A DNA stretch of 64,000 nucleotides from contig NZ_CP109055.1 in the NCBI RefSeq assembly GCF_035975855.1, forward strand, positions 2,294,001 through 2,358,000. Direction: 5' to 3'. The first letter of the stretch is position 1, and the number at the start of each line of letters is the position of its first letter. Position numbers and translations under genes: made by a program. This document shows positions 17,126 through 25,242 of the stretch, piece by piece. The DNA is from Streptomyces sp. NBC_01304. GTDB taxonomy: Bacteria; Actinomycetota; Actinomycetes; Streptomycetales; Streptomycetaceae. The notes below the pieces were generated by a model. That model ran no database searches. It was not told the DNA's origin and worked only from the letters and a program-made list of their open reading frames with translations.

Positions 17126-18018
17126 CAGCGCCAGCGCAACCGCGCCCGACCTCCGCATCCGTGCCCGTGTCGCTCGGACTGCCGCGCCGCCTGGTCGAGT
17201 TCACGCTCGACGAGCAGCCGGTGCGGGTCCCCGAGGGCTCGACGATCCTCGATGCCTGCAAGGCGGCGGGCAAGGACATCCCGACGCTCTGCCAGGGCGA
17301 CACGCTCACCCCGAAGAACGCCTGCCGCGTGTGCGTCGTCGAGGTGGAGGGCGCGCGCACCCTCGCCCCGGCCTGCTCCCGCAAGGCGGAGCCCGCCATG
17401 GTGGTGCGGACCGACACCGAACGGGCCCGGCACAGCCGCAAGATCGTGCTCGAACTCCTCGCGTCCTCGGTCGACCTGTCGACCACGCCGCAGGTGGCGG
17501 GGTGGCTCAAGGAGTACGAGGCCAAGCCCGACCGCTTCGGTCCGGACGCGGCCCGGCTCAACGAGTCGCCCAAGGTCGACAACGACCTCTACGTCCGCGA
17601 CTACGACAAGTGCATCCTCTGCTACAAGTGCGTGGACGCCTGCGGCGACCAGTGGCAGAACACCTTCGCCATCTCGGTCACCGGCCGCGGCTTCGACGCC
17701 CGGATCGCGGTCGAGCACGACGGGCCGCTCACCGAGTCGGCGTGCGTGTACTGCGGCAACTGCATCGAGGTGTGCCCGACCGGGGCGCTCTCCTTCAAGT
17801 CCGAGTACGACATGCGGGCGGCCGGCACCTGGGACGAGAGCGCGCAGACGGAGACGACCACCGTGTGCGCGTACTGCGGAGTGGGCTGCAACCTGACCCT
17901 GCACGTGCAGGACAATGAGATCGTCAAGGTCACCTCGCCGCACGACAACCCGGTGACCCACGGCAACCTCTGCATCAAGGGCCGCTTCGGCTACCAGCAC
18001 GTACAGAACCGCGACTGA
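17122..18018 (+). CDS. Formate dehydrogenase iron-sulfur subunit carrying the displaced FdhA N-terminus
   Basis: Electron-transfer subunit of 298 residues. In order it has a plant-type [2Fe-2S] domain (C57, C68, C71, C85), a two-cluster ferredoxin domain (C164, C167, C170, C174; C208, C211, C214, C218), and a Molybdop_Fe4S4 module with ligands C249, C252, C256 and C284 ending in NLCIKGRFGYQHVQNRD. That order is the N-terminal half of a one-chain NuoG-like formate dehydrogenase alpha subunit. It stops where the separate catalytic subunit (13159) resumes, so the two should assemble. The ATG overlaps the previous stop by 4 nt. Confidence 0.93.
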   Translation: MTAPAQPRPTSASVPVSLGLPRRLVEFTLDEQPVRVPEGSTILDACKAAGKDIPTLCQGDTLTPKNACRVCVVEVEGARTLAPACSRKAEPAMVVRTDTERARHSRKIVLELLASSVDLSTTPQVAGWLKEYEAKPDRFGPDAARLNESPKVDNDLYVRDYDKCILCYKCVDACGDQWQNTFAISVTGRGFDARIAVEHDGPLTESACVYCGNCIEVCPTGALSFKSEYDMRAAGTWDESAQTETTTVCAYCGVGCNLTLHVQDNEIVKVTSPHDNPVTHGNLCIKGRFGYQHVQNRD

Positions 18019-18031
18019 GGACTGATCTGGC

Positions 18032-18880
18032 ATGGGACGCGTCACCGAGCGACGCCGAGTGATCCGCATCCGGGACGGGGCGGTGTCCGCACGACCGGAC
18101 ACGCTCGTCGCGGAGGAACCCCTGGAGATCCGGCTGAACGGCAAGCCCCTGGCCATCACGATGCGCACCCCGGGCGACGACTTCGCGCTCGCGGCGGGCT
18201 TCCTGGTGAGCGAGGGAGTCCTTGCCTCGGCGGACGAGCTGCAGTCGATCGTCTACTGCGCGGGTGCCACGGCGGACGGCTCGAACACGTACAACGTGGT
18301 GGACGTGAAGCTCGCCCCGGGTGTCGTGGTCCCCGACATCACGCTCGAACGCAACGTCTATACGACCTCCTCCTGCGGCCTGTGCGGCAAGGCCAGCCTC
18401 GACGCCGTGCGCACGCAGGCGCGCTGGGAGATCGCCGACACTCCCCCGGTCCGGATCGAGCCCGAACTGCTCGCGGGCCTCCCCGACCGGCTGCGCGCGG
18501 CGCAGCGCGTGTTCGACCGGACCGGGGGCCTGCACGCGGCAGCACTCTTCACCGAGACCGGAGAGCTGGTCGACATACGGGAGGACGTCGGCCGGCACAA
18601 CGCGGTCGACAAGCTCGTGGGCCGCGCGGTCCGCGAGGGCCGCCTGCCCCTCTCCCGCACCATCCTGCTCGTCTCGGGCCGCGCTTCGTTCGAGCTGGCC
18701 CAGAAGGCGGTGATGGCGGGCATCCCGATCCTCGCCGCCGTCTCGGCCCCGTCGTCCCTCGCGGTCGACCTCGCCACGGAGACCGGCCTCACGCTGGTCG
18801 GATTTCTGCGGGGGGCCTCCATGAACGTGTACGCGGGCGAGCATCGCCTGGCCCTGGAGGCCTCGGCCGGCCAGGGCTGA
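18032..18880 (+). CDS. fdhD: Formate dehydrogenase accessory sulfurtransferase FdhD
   Basis: Cytoplasmic maturation factor, 282 residues. FdhD transfers sulfur from a cysteine desulfurase to the molybdenum cofactor of formate dehydrogenase. The sulfur-carrying motif CGLCG is at residues 115-119, and conserved blocks TPGDDFALAAGFL, GGLHAAALF and EDVGRHNAVDKL are present. It starts at the ATG at 18032, 14 nt after the iron-sulfur subunit, so it is the last gene of the fdh operon. A bidirectional terminator follows. Confidence 0.95.
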   Translation: MGRVTERRRVIRIRDGAVSARPDTLVAEEPLEIRLNGKPLAITMRTPGDDFALAAGFLVSEGVLASADELQSIVYCAGATADGSNTYNVVDVKLAPGVVVPDITLERNVYTTSSCGLCGKASLDAVRTQARWEIADTPPVRIEPELLAGLPDRLRAAQRVFDRTGGLHAAALFTETGELVDIREDVGRHNAVDKLVGRAVREGRLPLSRTILLVSGRASFELAQKAVMAGIPILAAVSAPSSLAVDLATETGLTLVGFLRGASMNVYAGEHRLALEASAGQG

Positions 18881-18911
18881 CCAGGCGGTCACGCCTCGCG
18901 CACACGGCGAC

Positions 18912-18958
18912 GCGGGCCCGGACCGGCGGGGAGCGCCCCCTGCGCCGGCCGGGCCCGC
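18912..18958. terminator. Bidirectional terminator between fdhD and MarR gene
   Basis: GC-rich stem: GCGGGCCCGG-A-CCGGCG pairs with CGCCGGCCGGGCCCGC, with a single bulged A. It sits between two convergent genes. Confidence 0.75.
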
Positions 18959-18959
18959 T

Positions 18960-19403
18960 TCACTGTCCGACCTGGGTGATCCTCCGCAGCATCTCCAGGA
19001 ACTGCTCCCGCTCCGTCTTCGACAAGGGCGCCAGCAACTCCTCGTTGGCCCATCGCCCCGCCTTCGTGCACTCCTCGAGGCGCCGCTCCCCCGCGGCCGT
19101 CAGGCGCACCGCGTTCTTGCGGCGGTCGTTCGGGTCGGGGGCCCGGACGATCAGGTCGGCCGACTGCAGGTCGTTGAGGATGCCGACCATGTCCTTGGGG
19201 TCGAGCGAGACGGCCCTCCCCAACTCCGCCTGGGCGACCGGCCCCAGGTCGGCGACGGCCGCGAGGACCACGTGGTGCCACATCTTCATGTCGTGCTGCG
19301 CGAGGGCCTCGGCGACCAGGCCGCGGCCGCGGGCGGCGGCGCGGCCGAGGAGCCAGCTGGGGAGGGTGCGGATGCGGGTGGGGGCGGGCGGGGTTTCCGG
19401 CAT
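18960..19403 (-). CDS. MarR family transcriptional regulator
   Basis: Homodimeric winged-helix repressor of 147 residues. The recognition-helix area reads LGRAVSLDPKDMVGILNDL and the wing PDPNDRRKNAVRLTAAG, as in MarR/SlyA proteins that respond to phenolic or electrophilic ligands. It is divergent from the quinone-oxidoreductase gene at 19533. The 129 nt between them contain several copies of a CCAACGGT half-site, a likely shared operator. Confidence 0.92.
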   Translation of the reverse strand: MPETPPAPTRIRTLPSWLLGRAAARGRGLVAEALAQHDMKMWHHVVLAAVADLGPVAQAELGRAVSLDPKDMVGILNDLQSADLIVRAPDPNDRRKNAVRLTAAGERRLEECTKAGRWANEELLAPLSKTEREQFLEMLRRITQVGQ

Positions 19404-19435
19404 GGCGGAAAGCGTACCGAAGAATCATTGGACTT

Positions 19436-19516
19436 CCCAACGGTTCCCCTTGTACCGTTGGGATCCCCAACGGTACTTCTTGCGTCGTTGGGGATCCCAA
19501 GGAAACCCGACGGTAC
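19436..19516. promoter_or_regulatory. Operator array between MarR and oxidoreductase genes
   Basis: A near-perfect dyad has 10-bp arms TACCGTTGGG (19453-19462) and CCCAACGGTA (19466-19475) around a 3-nt centre. Flanking half-sites are CCCAACGGTT at 19436, CGTTGGGGATCCC from 19486 and CCGACGGTAC ending at 19516. The array fills the divergent promoter, as expected for MarR autoregulation with a target gene. Confidence 0.55.
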
Positions 19517-19532
19517 GTGGAGGCGATCGCCC

Positions 19533-20456
19533 ATGCGGCGCATTCGGTATGAACACAGCGGCGGACCCGACACGTTGTTCCTCGAAGAGGTCGCCGTCCC
19601 GACGCCCGGACCGGGCGAGCTGCTGGTCAGGACGGAGGCGATCGGCGTCACGCTGCCCGTCGTGCGCAAAGTGCGCGAGGCCGCCGAGCCGATACCGCTC
19701 GGCGGTGAGCTGGGCGGCGAGGTGGTGCGCGTCGGCGAGGGCGTCACCGGCCACGCGGTCGGCGATCGCGTGACCGGACTCTGCTTCGGGCACGGCTACG
19801 CCGACTTCGCTCTGCTGCAGACCGCGATGGCCTCGCCCATTCCGGCGGGCGCCACCGCGCGGGACGCCGTCGCGCTGGTCCGCAGCGGTGTGGTCGCGCT
19901 CGGCGCCCTGGCGGCCGCGCGGCCCGAGAAGGGCGAGTCGGTGCTGGTGACCGCTGCCGCGAGCGGGGTCGGTCATCTCGCCCTGCAGCTCGCGAGGTCG
20001 AGGGGCGCCTCGCGGATCGTGGCGGCCGTGGGCGACCCGGCCAAGTCGGACTTCGTGCGCGGGCTCGGCGCCGACGAGGTGGTGACGTACGAGGAGGCGA
20101 GCTGGGGCGAGCCGGTCGACATCGTGCTCGACGCCGTCGGCGGCAAGCTCCTCAAGCCCGCCGTCCAGGCACTCGCCCCGGGCGGCCGGCTCGTCGCCTA
20201 CAGCTCCGGCGGCGGGACCGTCGAGGCGTACGACCTGCTGGTCGGCGGCAAGTCGGTGATCGGGTTCCAGACGGCGATGGTCGCCCGCAACCAGCCCGAG
20301 CGGTACGCGGGTTGGGTCGCGGAGCTGTGGCGGCTGTTCGGCGAGGGCACGCTGCGGCCCGCGGTGCACGGCGAGTTCGCCCTCGAGGACGCGGCACTGG
20401 CCCACGAGGCGATCGAGGGCAGGCGGAACCTCGGCAAGGTGGTCCTCGTGCCCTGA
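19533..20456 (+). CDS. Zinc-type alcohol dehydrogenase/quinone oxidoreductase family protein
   Basis: Medium-chain reductase of 307 residues, quinone-oxidoreductase-like. The GroES-like N-terminus lacks the zinc ligands, and the NADPH site reads VLVTAAASGVGHLALQLARS. Such enzymes reduce quinones or enones with NADPH. GGAGG sits 10 nt before the ATG at 19533. It is divergent from a MarR gene with a shared operator array, which suggests induction by reactive carbonyls or quinones. The substrate is not predictable. Confidence 0.92.
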   Translation: MRRIRYEHSGGPDTLFLEEVAVPTPGPGELLVRTEAIGVTLPVVRKVREAAEPIPLGGELGGEVVRVGEGVTGHAVGDRVTGLCFGHGYADFALLQTAMASPIPAGATARDAVALVRSGVVALGALAAARPEKGESVLVTAAASGVGHLALQLARSRGASRIVAAVGDPAKSDFVRGLGADEVVTYEEASWGEPVDIVLDAVGGKLLKPAVQALAPGGRLVAYSSGGGTVEAYDLLVGGKSVIGFQTAMVARNQPERYAGWVAELWRLFGEGTLRPAVHGEFALEDAALAHEAIEGRRNLGKVVLVP

Positions 20457-20538
20457 CGGACACGACCTCGCACCTCGACGAACGCGACCTCGCACCCTGA
20501 CGGACACGGCCCCGCACCTGACCGACACGACGGGGAGC
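20451..20538. repeat. Four imperfect 22-bp tandem repeats
   Basis: Units begin at 20451, 20473, 20495 and 20517 with the pattern CC(C/T)(T/-)GACGGACACG followed by (A/G)CC(T/C)CGCA. The first unit contains the stop codon of the oxidoreductase. It is noncoding and looks like a replication-slippage minisatellite. Confidence 0.6.
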
Positions 20539-20657
20539 TCAGCGCCCTGACGCTCCGTCAACACTCTTCCGGTGGTCAAGGGGGCCACAACGCATCCGCC
20601 GGCCCCGACCGCTCGTTGCTCCCCATGAGTTCTAGGTCCAGGTACGGAGGCAGTCGC

Positions 20658-20930
20658 TTGGATGCCGGCACCACCCTGCTCGGCTCGTTATTGGCATGCA
20701 CGGGCGTGCTCGGGGCGGCCGTCGTGGCGTACCTGGGCAAGCGGGGCGAGAACGCCCTGAGCGGCTACTCGACCCTCACGGAGCGCCTGCAGTCGGAGCG
20801 CGACCGGCTGGAGCGGCAGATCGCCGAACGTGACTCCCGCATCGACGAGTTGCGCACCCTGCACGCCGCGGACCAGTCGGAGATCGCGCGGTTGCGCCTG
20901 GACAACCACCGGCTCGGAGGCACCACGTGA
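20658..20930 (+). CDS. Small membrane protein with coiled coil
   Basis: Predicted 90 residues from a TTG start with GGAGG 7 nt upstream; an upstream ATG at 20625 has no good ribosome site. One transmembrane helix ([20 protein letters not shown]) is followed by a charged heptad-like helix ([20 protein letters not shown]) that should form a coiled coil. Its stop overlaps the start of the collagen-like gene, and both share a helix-plus-rod layout. Proteins of this shape occur in phage lysis modules, but no other phage gene is here. Function unknown. Confidence 0.65.
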   Translation: MDAGTTLLGSLLACTGVLGAAVVAYLGKRGENALSGYSTLTERLQSERDRLERQIAERDSRIDELRTLHAADQSEIARLRLDNHRLGGTT

Positions 20931-21769
20931 AGGAAAGGCGCCACGTGACGCGCGTCGAGCAACTGATCGCCCTGCGCTGGCGCAAGATCGTCCTCGTCTT
21001 CGTCCTCGTCGCCCTCTGCGGCATCGCGGTGATCCTGTGGGGCCGGATCGATGCGGGCGACCGCCGGGCCGACCGGATGGCGAGCGAGGCCCAGCGCAGG
21101 GGCGAGGCCCTGTCCACCCTCGCCGAGGACGTACGCACCCTGCGTGCCCAGGTGCAGGCTGCCGGGCAGACGCCCGCCGCGCCCGACCCCGCCGACGCCG
21201 TGGACGACCTCCTGGCCCGCGTCCGGGTGCCTGCCGGTGAACCGGGGTCGCCCGGAGCAAGGGGCGAGGCCGGAGTGCGGGGCGAGGCAGGGGCGAACGG
21301 CGAGCGGGGGGCCGGCGGCGGGCAAGGGCCGCGCGGGGAGCAGGGATCGCCCGGACCGCAGGGCCCTGCGGGCGAACGAGGCCCGGCGGGCGAGGCAGGA
21401 CCGCCCGGCGAGCGGGGAGCGGCGGGCGCCGACGGGGCGCAGGGACCGGCGGGGCCGGCCGGCCCCGCCGGAGACACCGGCTTCAAGGGCGACAAGGGCG
21501 ATCAGGGAGACAAGGGCAATCAGGGGGACAGGGGCGAGCCGGGCCCCGCAGGCCCGCAGGGCGAACCCGGGGCCGCCTGTCCGCAGGGCTACAGCCTCCA
21601 GGTCCCGGCCGACGACGCCGACGCACTGATCTGCCGCAGGGACGGCTCGGCACCGGCCCCCGGCCCCGACCCGGCCTCGGCCGTGCTCCCGGTTCTGCCG
21701 GTCCTGCGCCGCCCCTGGTCCGCGGAGGCCCTTCCCGCGAAGCCTCGGCCGGACACCGGGACGGCCTGA
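20927..21769 (+). CDS. Collagen-like repeat membrane protein
   Basis: Protein of 280 residues. A short basic N-terminus and one transmembrane helix ([20 protein letters not shown]) are followed by a charged helical stretch, then an unbroken Gly-X-Y block of about 40 triplets (residues 105-222) including [13 protein letters not shown] and [13 protein letters not shown]. The C-terminal domain of about 55 residues has two Cys ([12 protein letters not shown]). The layout suggests a triple-helical rod projecting from the cell with a coiled-coil trimerisation neck. The GTG start has GGAGG 6 nt upstream and overlaps the preceding stop; an alternative GTG is at 20945. Confidence 0.88.
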   Translation: MKERRHVTRVEQLIALRWRKIVLVFVLVALCGIAVILWGRIDAGDRRADRMASEAQRRGEALSTLAEDVRTLRAQVQAAGQTPAAPDPADAVDDLLARVRVPAGEPGSPGARGEAGVRGEAGANGERGAGGGQGPRGEQGSPGPQGPAGERGPAGEAGPPGERGAAGADGAQGPAGPAGPAGDTGFKGDKGDQGDKGNQGDRGEPGPAGPQGEPGAACPQGYSLQVPADDADALICRRDGSAPAPGPDPASAVLPVLPVLRRPWSAEALPAKPRPDTGTA

Positions 21770-21927
21770 ACCACCTGGTCGCAGCGGAGTCGTCGGCGTA
21801 CGCCCAAATCCCTGCGCGCATGCTCCTTGTGGGGTGCGAAGCGGTGCAAGTAGCGTCTGTGACACGGACATTGGACGTTGGATGTCCGGTTGTCCGGACG
21901 CATTACCGGCGCCACGTACCCCGGAGC

Positions 21928-21972
21928 CACGCAGCACGCAGGCACGCAGCACGCAGGCACGCAGCGCACAGC
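21928..21972. repeat. Three 15-bp tandem repeats upstream of the sialidase gene
   Basis: The unit CACGCAGCACGCAGG occurs at 21928 and 21943, with a degraded third at 21958. It lies about 60 nt before the sialidase start. The frame is open through it, but composition and the downstream signal peptide argue it is a leader region, not coding. Confidence 0.55.
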
Positions 21973-22032
21973 CACGCGGCGCAGCCTCAGCCGCTCGCCG
22001 CACCGCCAGACGCCCGAAGGGCAGGTCGCACC

Positions 22033-23922
22033 ATGCCATCAGGTCTCCGTGCACGCTTCAGACCAGCCGCGACAGCAGCTGTCGCCGTCACCGCCGTACT
22101 CGCGGGGCTCACCGGCCCGGCGCATGCCGAATCCCCGCCCGGGGCAACGGAGTTCGAGCAGCAGGTGCTGTTCAAGGCCGCCCAGGATCCCGGCTACGCC
22201 TGCTTCCGCATCCCGGCGGTCGTGAAGACGGTCAAGGGCACGCTGCTCGCGTTCGCCGAGGGCCGCGTCAACGACTGCAGCGACGCCGGGGACATAGACC
22301 TGGTCGTCAAGCGTTCCGAGGACGGCGGTCGTACATGGTCACCGCTGCAGGTCGTCAACGAGGGCGCGGGCGACACGCACGGCAACCCCGCCCCGATCGT
22401 CGACCGCGAGACGGGCCGGATCGTGCTCGCCGAGACCTGGAACCCGGGCAAGCCCGGCGGCGGCAACTGCGACGTGCCGTGCAAGCGCACACCCCATATG
22501 CAGCACAGCGACGACGACGGCCGCACCTGGTCCGCGCCGCGCGACCTGAGCGACCAGATCCTGCCCGCCGAGTGGAACTCCTGGTACGCCACCGGGCCCG
22601 TGCACGGCATCCAGCTGCAGCGCGGCCGGCACAAGAGCCGCCTCGTGTTCGGCGTCAACACCGAGACGTGGAACGGCAGTCGGGTCACCGCCAATCACGC
22701 CGCCCTGATCACCAGCGACGACGGCGGCGACAACTGGGACATCGGCGCCACCGACTCCTGGCCGGTCGCCGACGACGGCACCTTCCGGCAGAAGCCCTCC
22801 GAGATCACCCTCGCGGAACGCACTGACGGCTCGGTCTACGTCAGCGGCCGCGAGCAGGACGGCACCGACCTCGGCCATCGCACGCACGCCGTGAGCCGGG
22901 ACGGCGGCGACTCCTTCACGGGCAAGTTCCGGGCGATCCCCGACCTCTACACCCCGCAGGTGCAGGGCTCCGCGATCCGCCTCGGCAAACGGATGCTGCT
23001 CGCCTGCCCCGCGGACCCGGACCGGCGCCGCACCATGATGGTCCGCTCCTCCTACGACGAGGGCCGCACCTGGGAGAGCGTCGACCGCGGCAGCCAGGTG
23101 ACCACCGACTGGTCCGGCTACTCCGACATGGCCGCCGTCGACTCCGGCACGGTGGGCCTGATGTACGAGGGCGGCGCGGTGGACGCCCGCGACGAGATCC
23201 GCTTCGCCCGCTTCACCGAGGACTGGCTGCAGCCGCGCCGGGGCCCCGACCCGACGACGAGCGACCGGGCACCGCACGCGCGGGGCGCGGCCGTGCTCGG
23301 CGGGGCGCGCGAGACGGAGGGGAGGTTCGGCGGGGCGGTCGAGTTCGACGGTACGGACGACGCGGTGCGCCTGCCGTACCGGGATGAACTCCCGCTTGGG
23401 GCAAAGGACTTCACGGCCTCGCTCTGGTTCCGCTACTCGGCCACGACCGGGGAGCAGCCCCTGCTGTGGATGGGCGGCGTCGGCACCAATCAGCCGCAGG
23501 TCTGGCTGCGCGGCGAGCCCGCCTCGAACCGCATCACGGCCCTGATCACCACCCGCGAGGGGGCGACCGCGCCCAAGTCCGCGTCGCTGCGTACGACTTC
23601 GGCGTACAACGACGGCCAGTGGCACCACATCGCGCTGCGTCGCACGGGCGGCTCGCTCACCCTGACCGTGGACGGCGCGCACCTCACCGGTCCCGACGTG
23701 CCGGGCACGGTCACCCGCAACTCCGGGTTCGGTTTCCACATCGGGCAGCGCGTGGACAGCAGGGCGCACTTCACGGGCGCGATCGACGAAGTGCGGGTCT
23801 ACGACCGGGCGTTGAGCGACGAGGAGCTGACAGATCTGCGCACCGGCGAGACCGCCGATGCGGCTGTGACTCGGGACACCGTCGCGTGGCTGCCCATGGA
23901 CCGGATCAGCGGCAGGGGTTAG
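22033..23922 (+). CDS. Secreted exo-alpha-sialidase with LamG-like domain
   Basis: GH33-type neuraminidase of 629 residues that would release terminal sialic acid from glycoconjugates outside the cell. It has a Sec signal peptide (cleavage after AHA, residue 32), the FRIP motif at residues 58-61 with its catalytic-triad Arg, and five Asp-box-like repeats (SEDGGRTW, SDDDGRTW, SDDGGDNW, SRDGGDSF, SYDEGRTW) that mark the six-bladed propeller. A concanavalin-like LamG domain occupies roughly residues 425-600 (GRFGGAVEFDGTDDAVRLPY onward) and probably binds carbohydrate. No sialic-acid catabolic genes are in the window. The start is the ATG at 22033. Confidence 0.93.
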   Translation: MPSGLRARFRPAATAAVAVTAVLAGLTGPAHAESPPGATEFEQQVLFKAAQDPGYACFRIPAVVKTVKGTLLAFAEGRVNDCSDAGDIDLVVKRSEDGGRTWSPLQVVNEGAGDTHGNPAPIVDRETGRIVLAETWNPGKPGGGNCDVPCKRTPHMQHSDDDGRTWSAPRDLSDQILPAEWNSWYATGPVHGIQLQRGRHKSRLVFGVNTETWNGSRVTANHAALITSDDGGDNWDIGATDSWPVADDGTFRQKPSEITLAERTDGSVYVSGREQDGTDLGHRTHAVSRDGGDSFTGKFRAIPDLYTPQVQGSAIRLGKRMLLACPADPDRRRTMMVRSSYDEGRTWESVDRGSQVTTDWSGYSDMAAVDSGTVGLMYEGGAVDARDEIRFARFTEDWLQPRRGPDPTTSDRAPHARGAAVLGGARETEGRFGGAVEFDGTDDAVRLPYRDELPLGAKDFTASLWFRYSATTGEQPLLWMGGVGTNQPQVWLRGEPASNRITALITTREGATAPKSASLRTTSAYNDGQWHHIALRRTGGSLTLTVDGAHLTGPDVPGTVTRNSGFGFHIGQRVDSRAHFTGAIDEVRVYDRALSDEELTDLRTGETADAAVTRDTVAWLPMDRISGRG

Positions 23923-23931
23923 CGTCCCTGC

Positions 23932-25242
23932 GTGTCCGCCAAAGAGCGAACGGAGCGAACGTCGGCCGCCGAACGGCACGGGACAGGCTTTCTGCTGCTG
24001 CTCGTGCTGGTCATCGGGGCCGTGCTGCTCACCGCCCTCCCGGGCGACGACGACCGGGAGGGCGGCGCCCCGTGCGCCCCGCGCAAGGTGGGCTCGTGGC
24101 AGGCGGACGAGCGGACGACCGGGGAGTTCGTCCGGTACGGCAACGACGCGTCGCGGGCCGACGACTGGACCGGCGGCGACGGGACGCACTCGGTGCGGCT
24201 GCCGGACGGGCGGCTGCTCTGGCTGTTCTCGGACACCTATCTGGGGCAGGTGCACGCCCCGCCCAATCTGTCCGGGCAGCCGCATGCGTGGCGGGACAAC
24301 ACCGCGCCGTTCGTGCGCAACTCCGCCGTGGTGATGTCGGCGGGCGGCTCCCTGGAGCGCACCTTGCCCGCGCCCCTGTTCGCCAACCCGAGCCCGCAGG
24401 AGTGGCGTTGGCCGGTGGCCGCGAAGGTCGAGCCGCGCTCCCCCGGCTCGGACCAGAAGGTGGTCCGGGTCCTGCTGTGGACGCGGGCGACGGCGGGCGA
24501 GCCCTGGATCTACGGGATGCCGACCGCCACGGAGGTCGCCACCCTCTCGCTGCCCGGCCTGCGCGTCGAGTCGATCGTGAAGGTCTCCGACCAGACGCGG
24601 GTCGCCGACCCCGAAAAGCGCGTCCTGTACGGCACCACGGCGGTCGACGGCCAGGACACCGACCGGGGCACGGGCACGGAGGGCGGCGACGGATACACGT
24701 ACGTCTTCGGCGGCAACGACGGAAAGGCGGCCGCCCGCCCGGCGTCCAACGCCTACCTCGCGCGCGTCCCCGAGGGCAGGCTCGCCGACCCGGACGGCTG
24801 GCAGTACTGGAACGGCAAGAACTGGACGGGCGACGGGCGCAAGGCGAGGGCGGTGCTCGGGGACGGGGCGGCGAAGGGGGTGGGCAGTGCGTTCACGGTC
24901 GTACGCGACGACGGGACCTGGGTCCTGTTCACCATGGCCGCAGGCACGGAGGGCCTGACGACCGTCACCTCGTACTGGGCCTGCTCCCCCACCGGCCCCT
25001 GGCACGGCCCGGCGAAGGGCTTCGCGCCGCCGATGCCGCAGGACGGCGCGCCCAAGCAGGACACGGCGGTCTACAACCCGCAGGCCCACCCGGCGCTGGA
25101 GCCGAACGGGGGGCGGCTGCTCCTGAGCTACGACGTGAACTGGCTGGACGCCACCCCGCAGGTGGCGCACGACCAGGTCAGTCGGAACGTCGAGCTGTAC
25201 CGGCCGAGGTTCGTACGCCTGCGCCTCGCGCCGGCCGACTAG
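23932..25242 (+). CDS. Membrane-anchored DUF4185/DUF5005-like protein
   Basis: Protein of 436 residues. One N-terminal transmembrane helix (GFLLLLVLVIGAVLLTALPG) anchors a large extracellular domain. The repeated pattern LPDGRLLWLFSDTYLG, DGTWVLFTMAAGTEG and GRLLLSYDVNW is typical of five-bladed propeller glycosidase-like domains annotated as DUF4185 or DUF5005. It starts at the GTG at 23932, 10 nt after the sialidase stop, so the two may be co-transcribed and cooperate in extracellular glycan handling. No catalytic residues can be assigned. Confidence 0.83.
   Translation: MSAKERTERTSAAERHGTGFLLLLVLVIGAVLLTALPGDDDREGGAPCAPRKVGSWQADERTTGEFVRYGNDASRADDWTGGDGTHSVRLPDGRLLWLFSDTYLGQVHAPPNLSGQPHAWRDNTAPFVRNSAVVMSAGGSLERTLPAPLFANPSPQEWRWPVAAKVEPRSPGSDQKVVRVLLWTRATAGEPWIYGMPTATEVATLSLPGLRVESIVKVSDQTRVADPEKRVLYGTTAVDGQDTDRGTGTEGGDGYTYVFGGNDGKAAARPASNAYLARVPEGRLADPDGWQYWNGKNWTGDGRKARAVLGDGAAKGVGSAFTVVRDDGTWVLFTMAAGTEGLTTVTSYWACSPTGPWHGPAKGFAPPMPQDGAPKQDTAVYNPQAHPALEPNGGRLLLSYDVNWLDATPQVAHDQVSRNVELYRPRFVRLRLAPAD

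Noticed and set aside
20658..21769. A prophage remnant
   Set aside because: The holin-like shape and collagen repeats are suggestive, but there is no integrase, attachment site, capsid or lysin nearby.
21820..22032. Longer N-terminus for the sialidase containing HAARRHAA repeats
   Set aside because: The signal peptide starts cleanly at 22033. The upstream frame is open only because of the 15-bp repeat.
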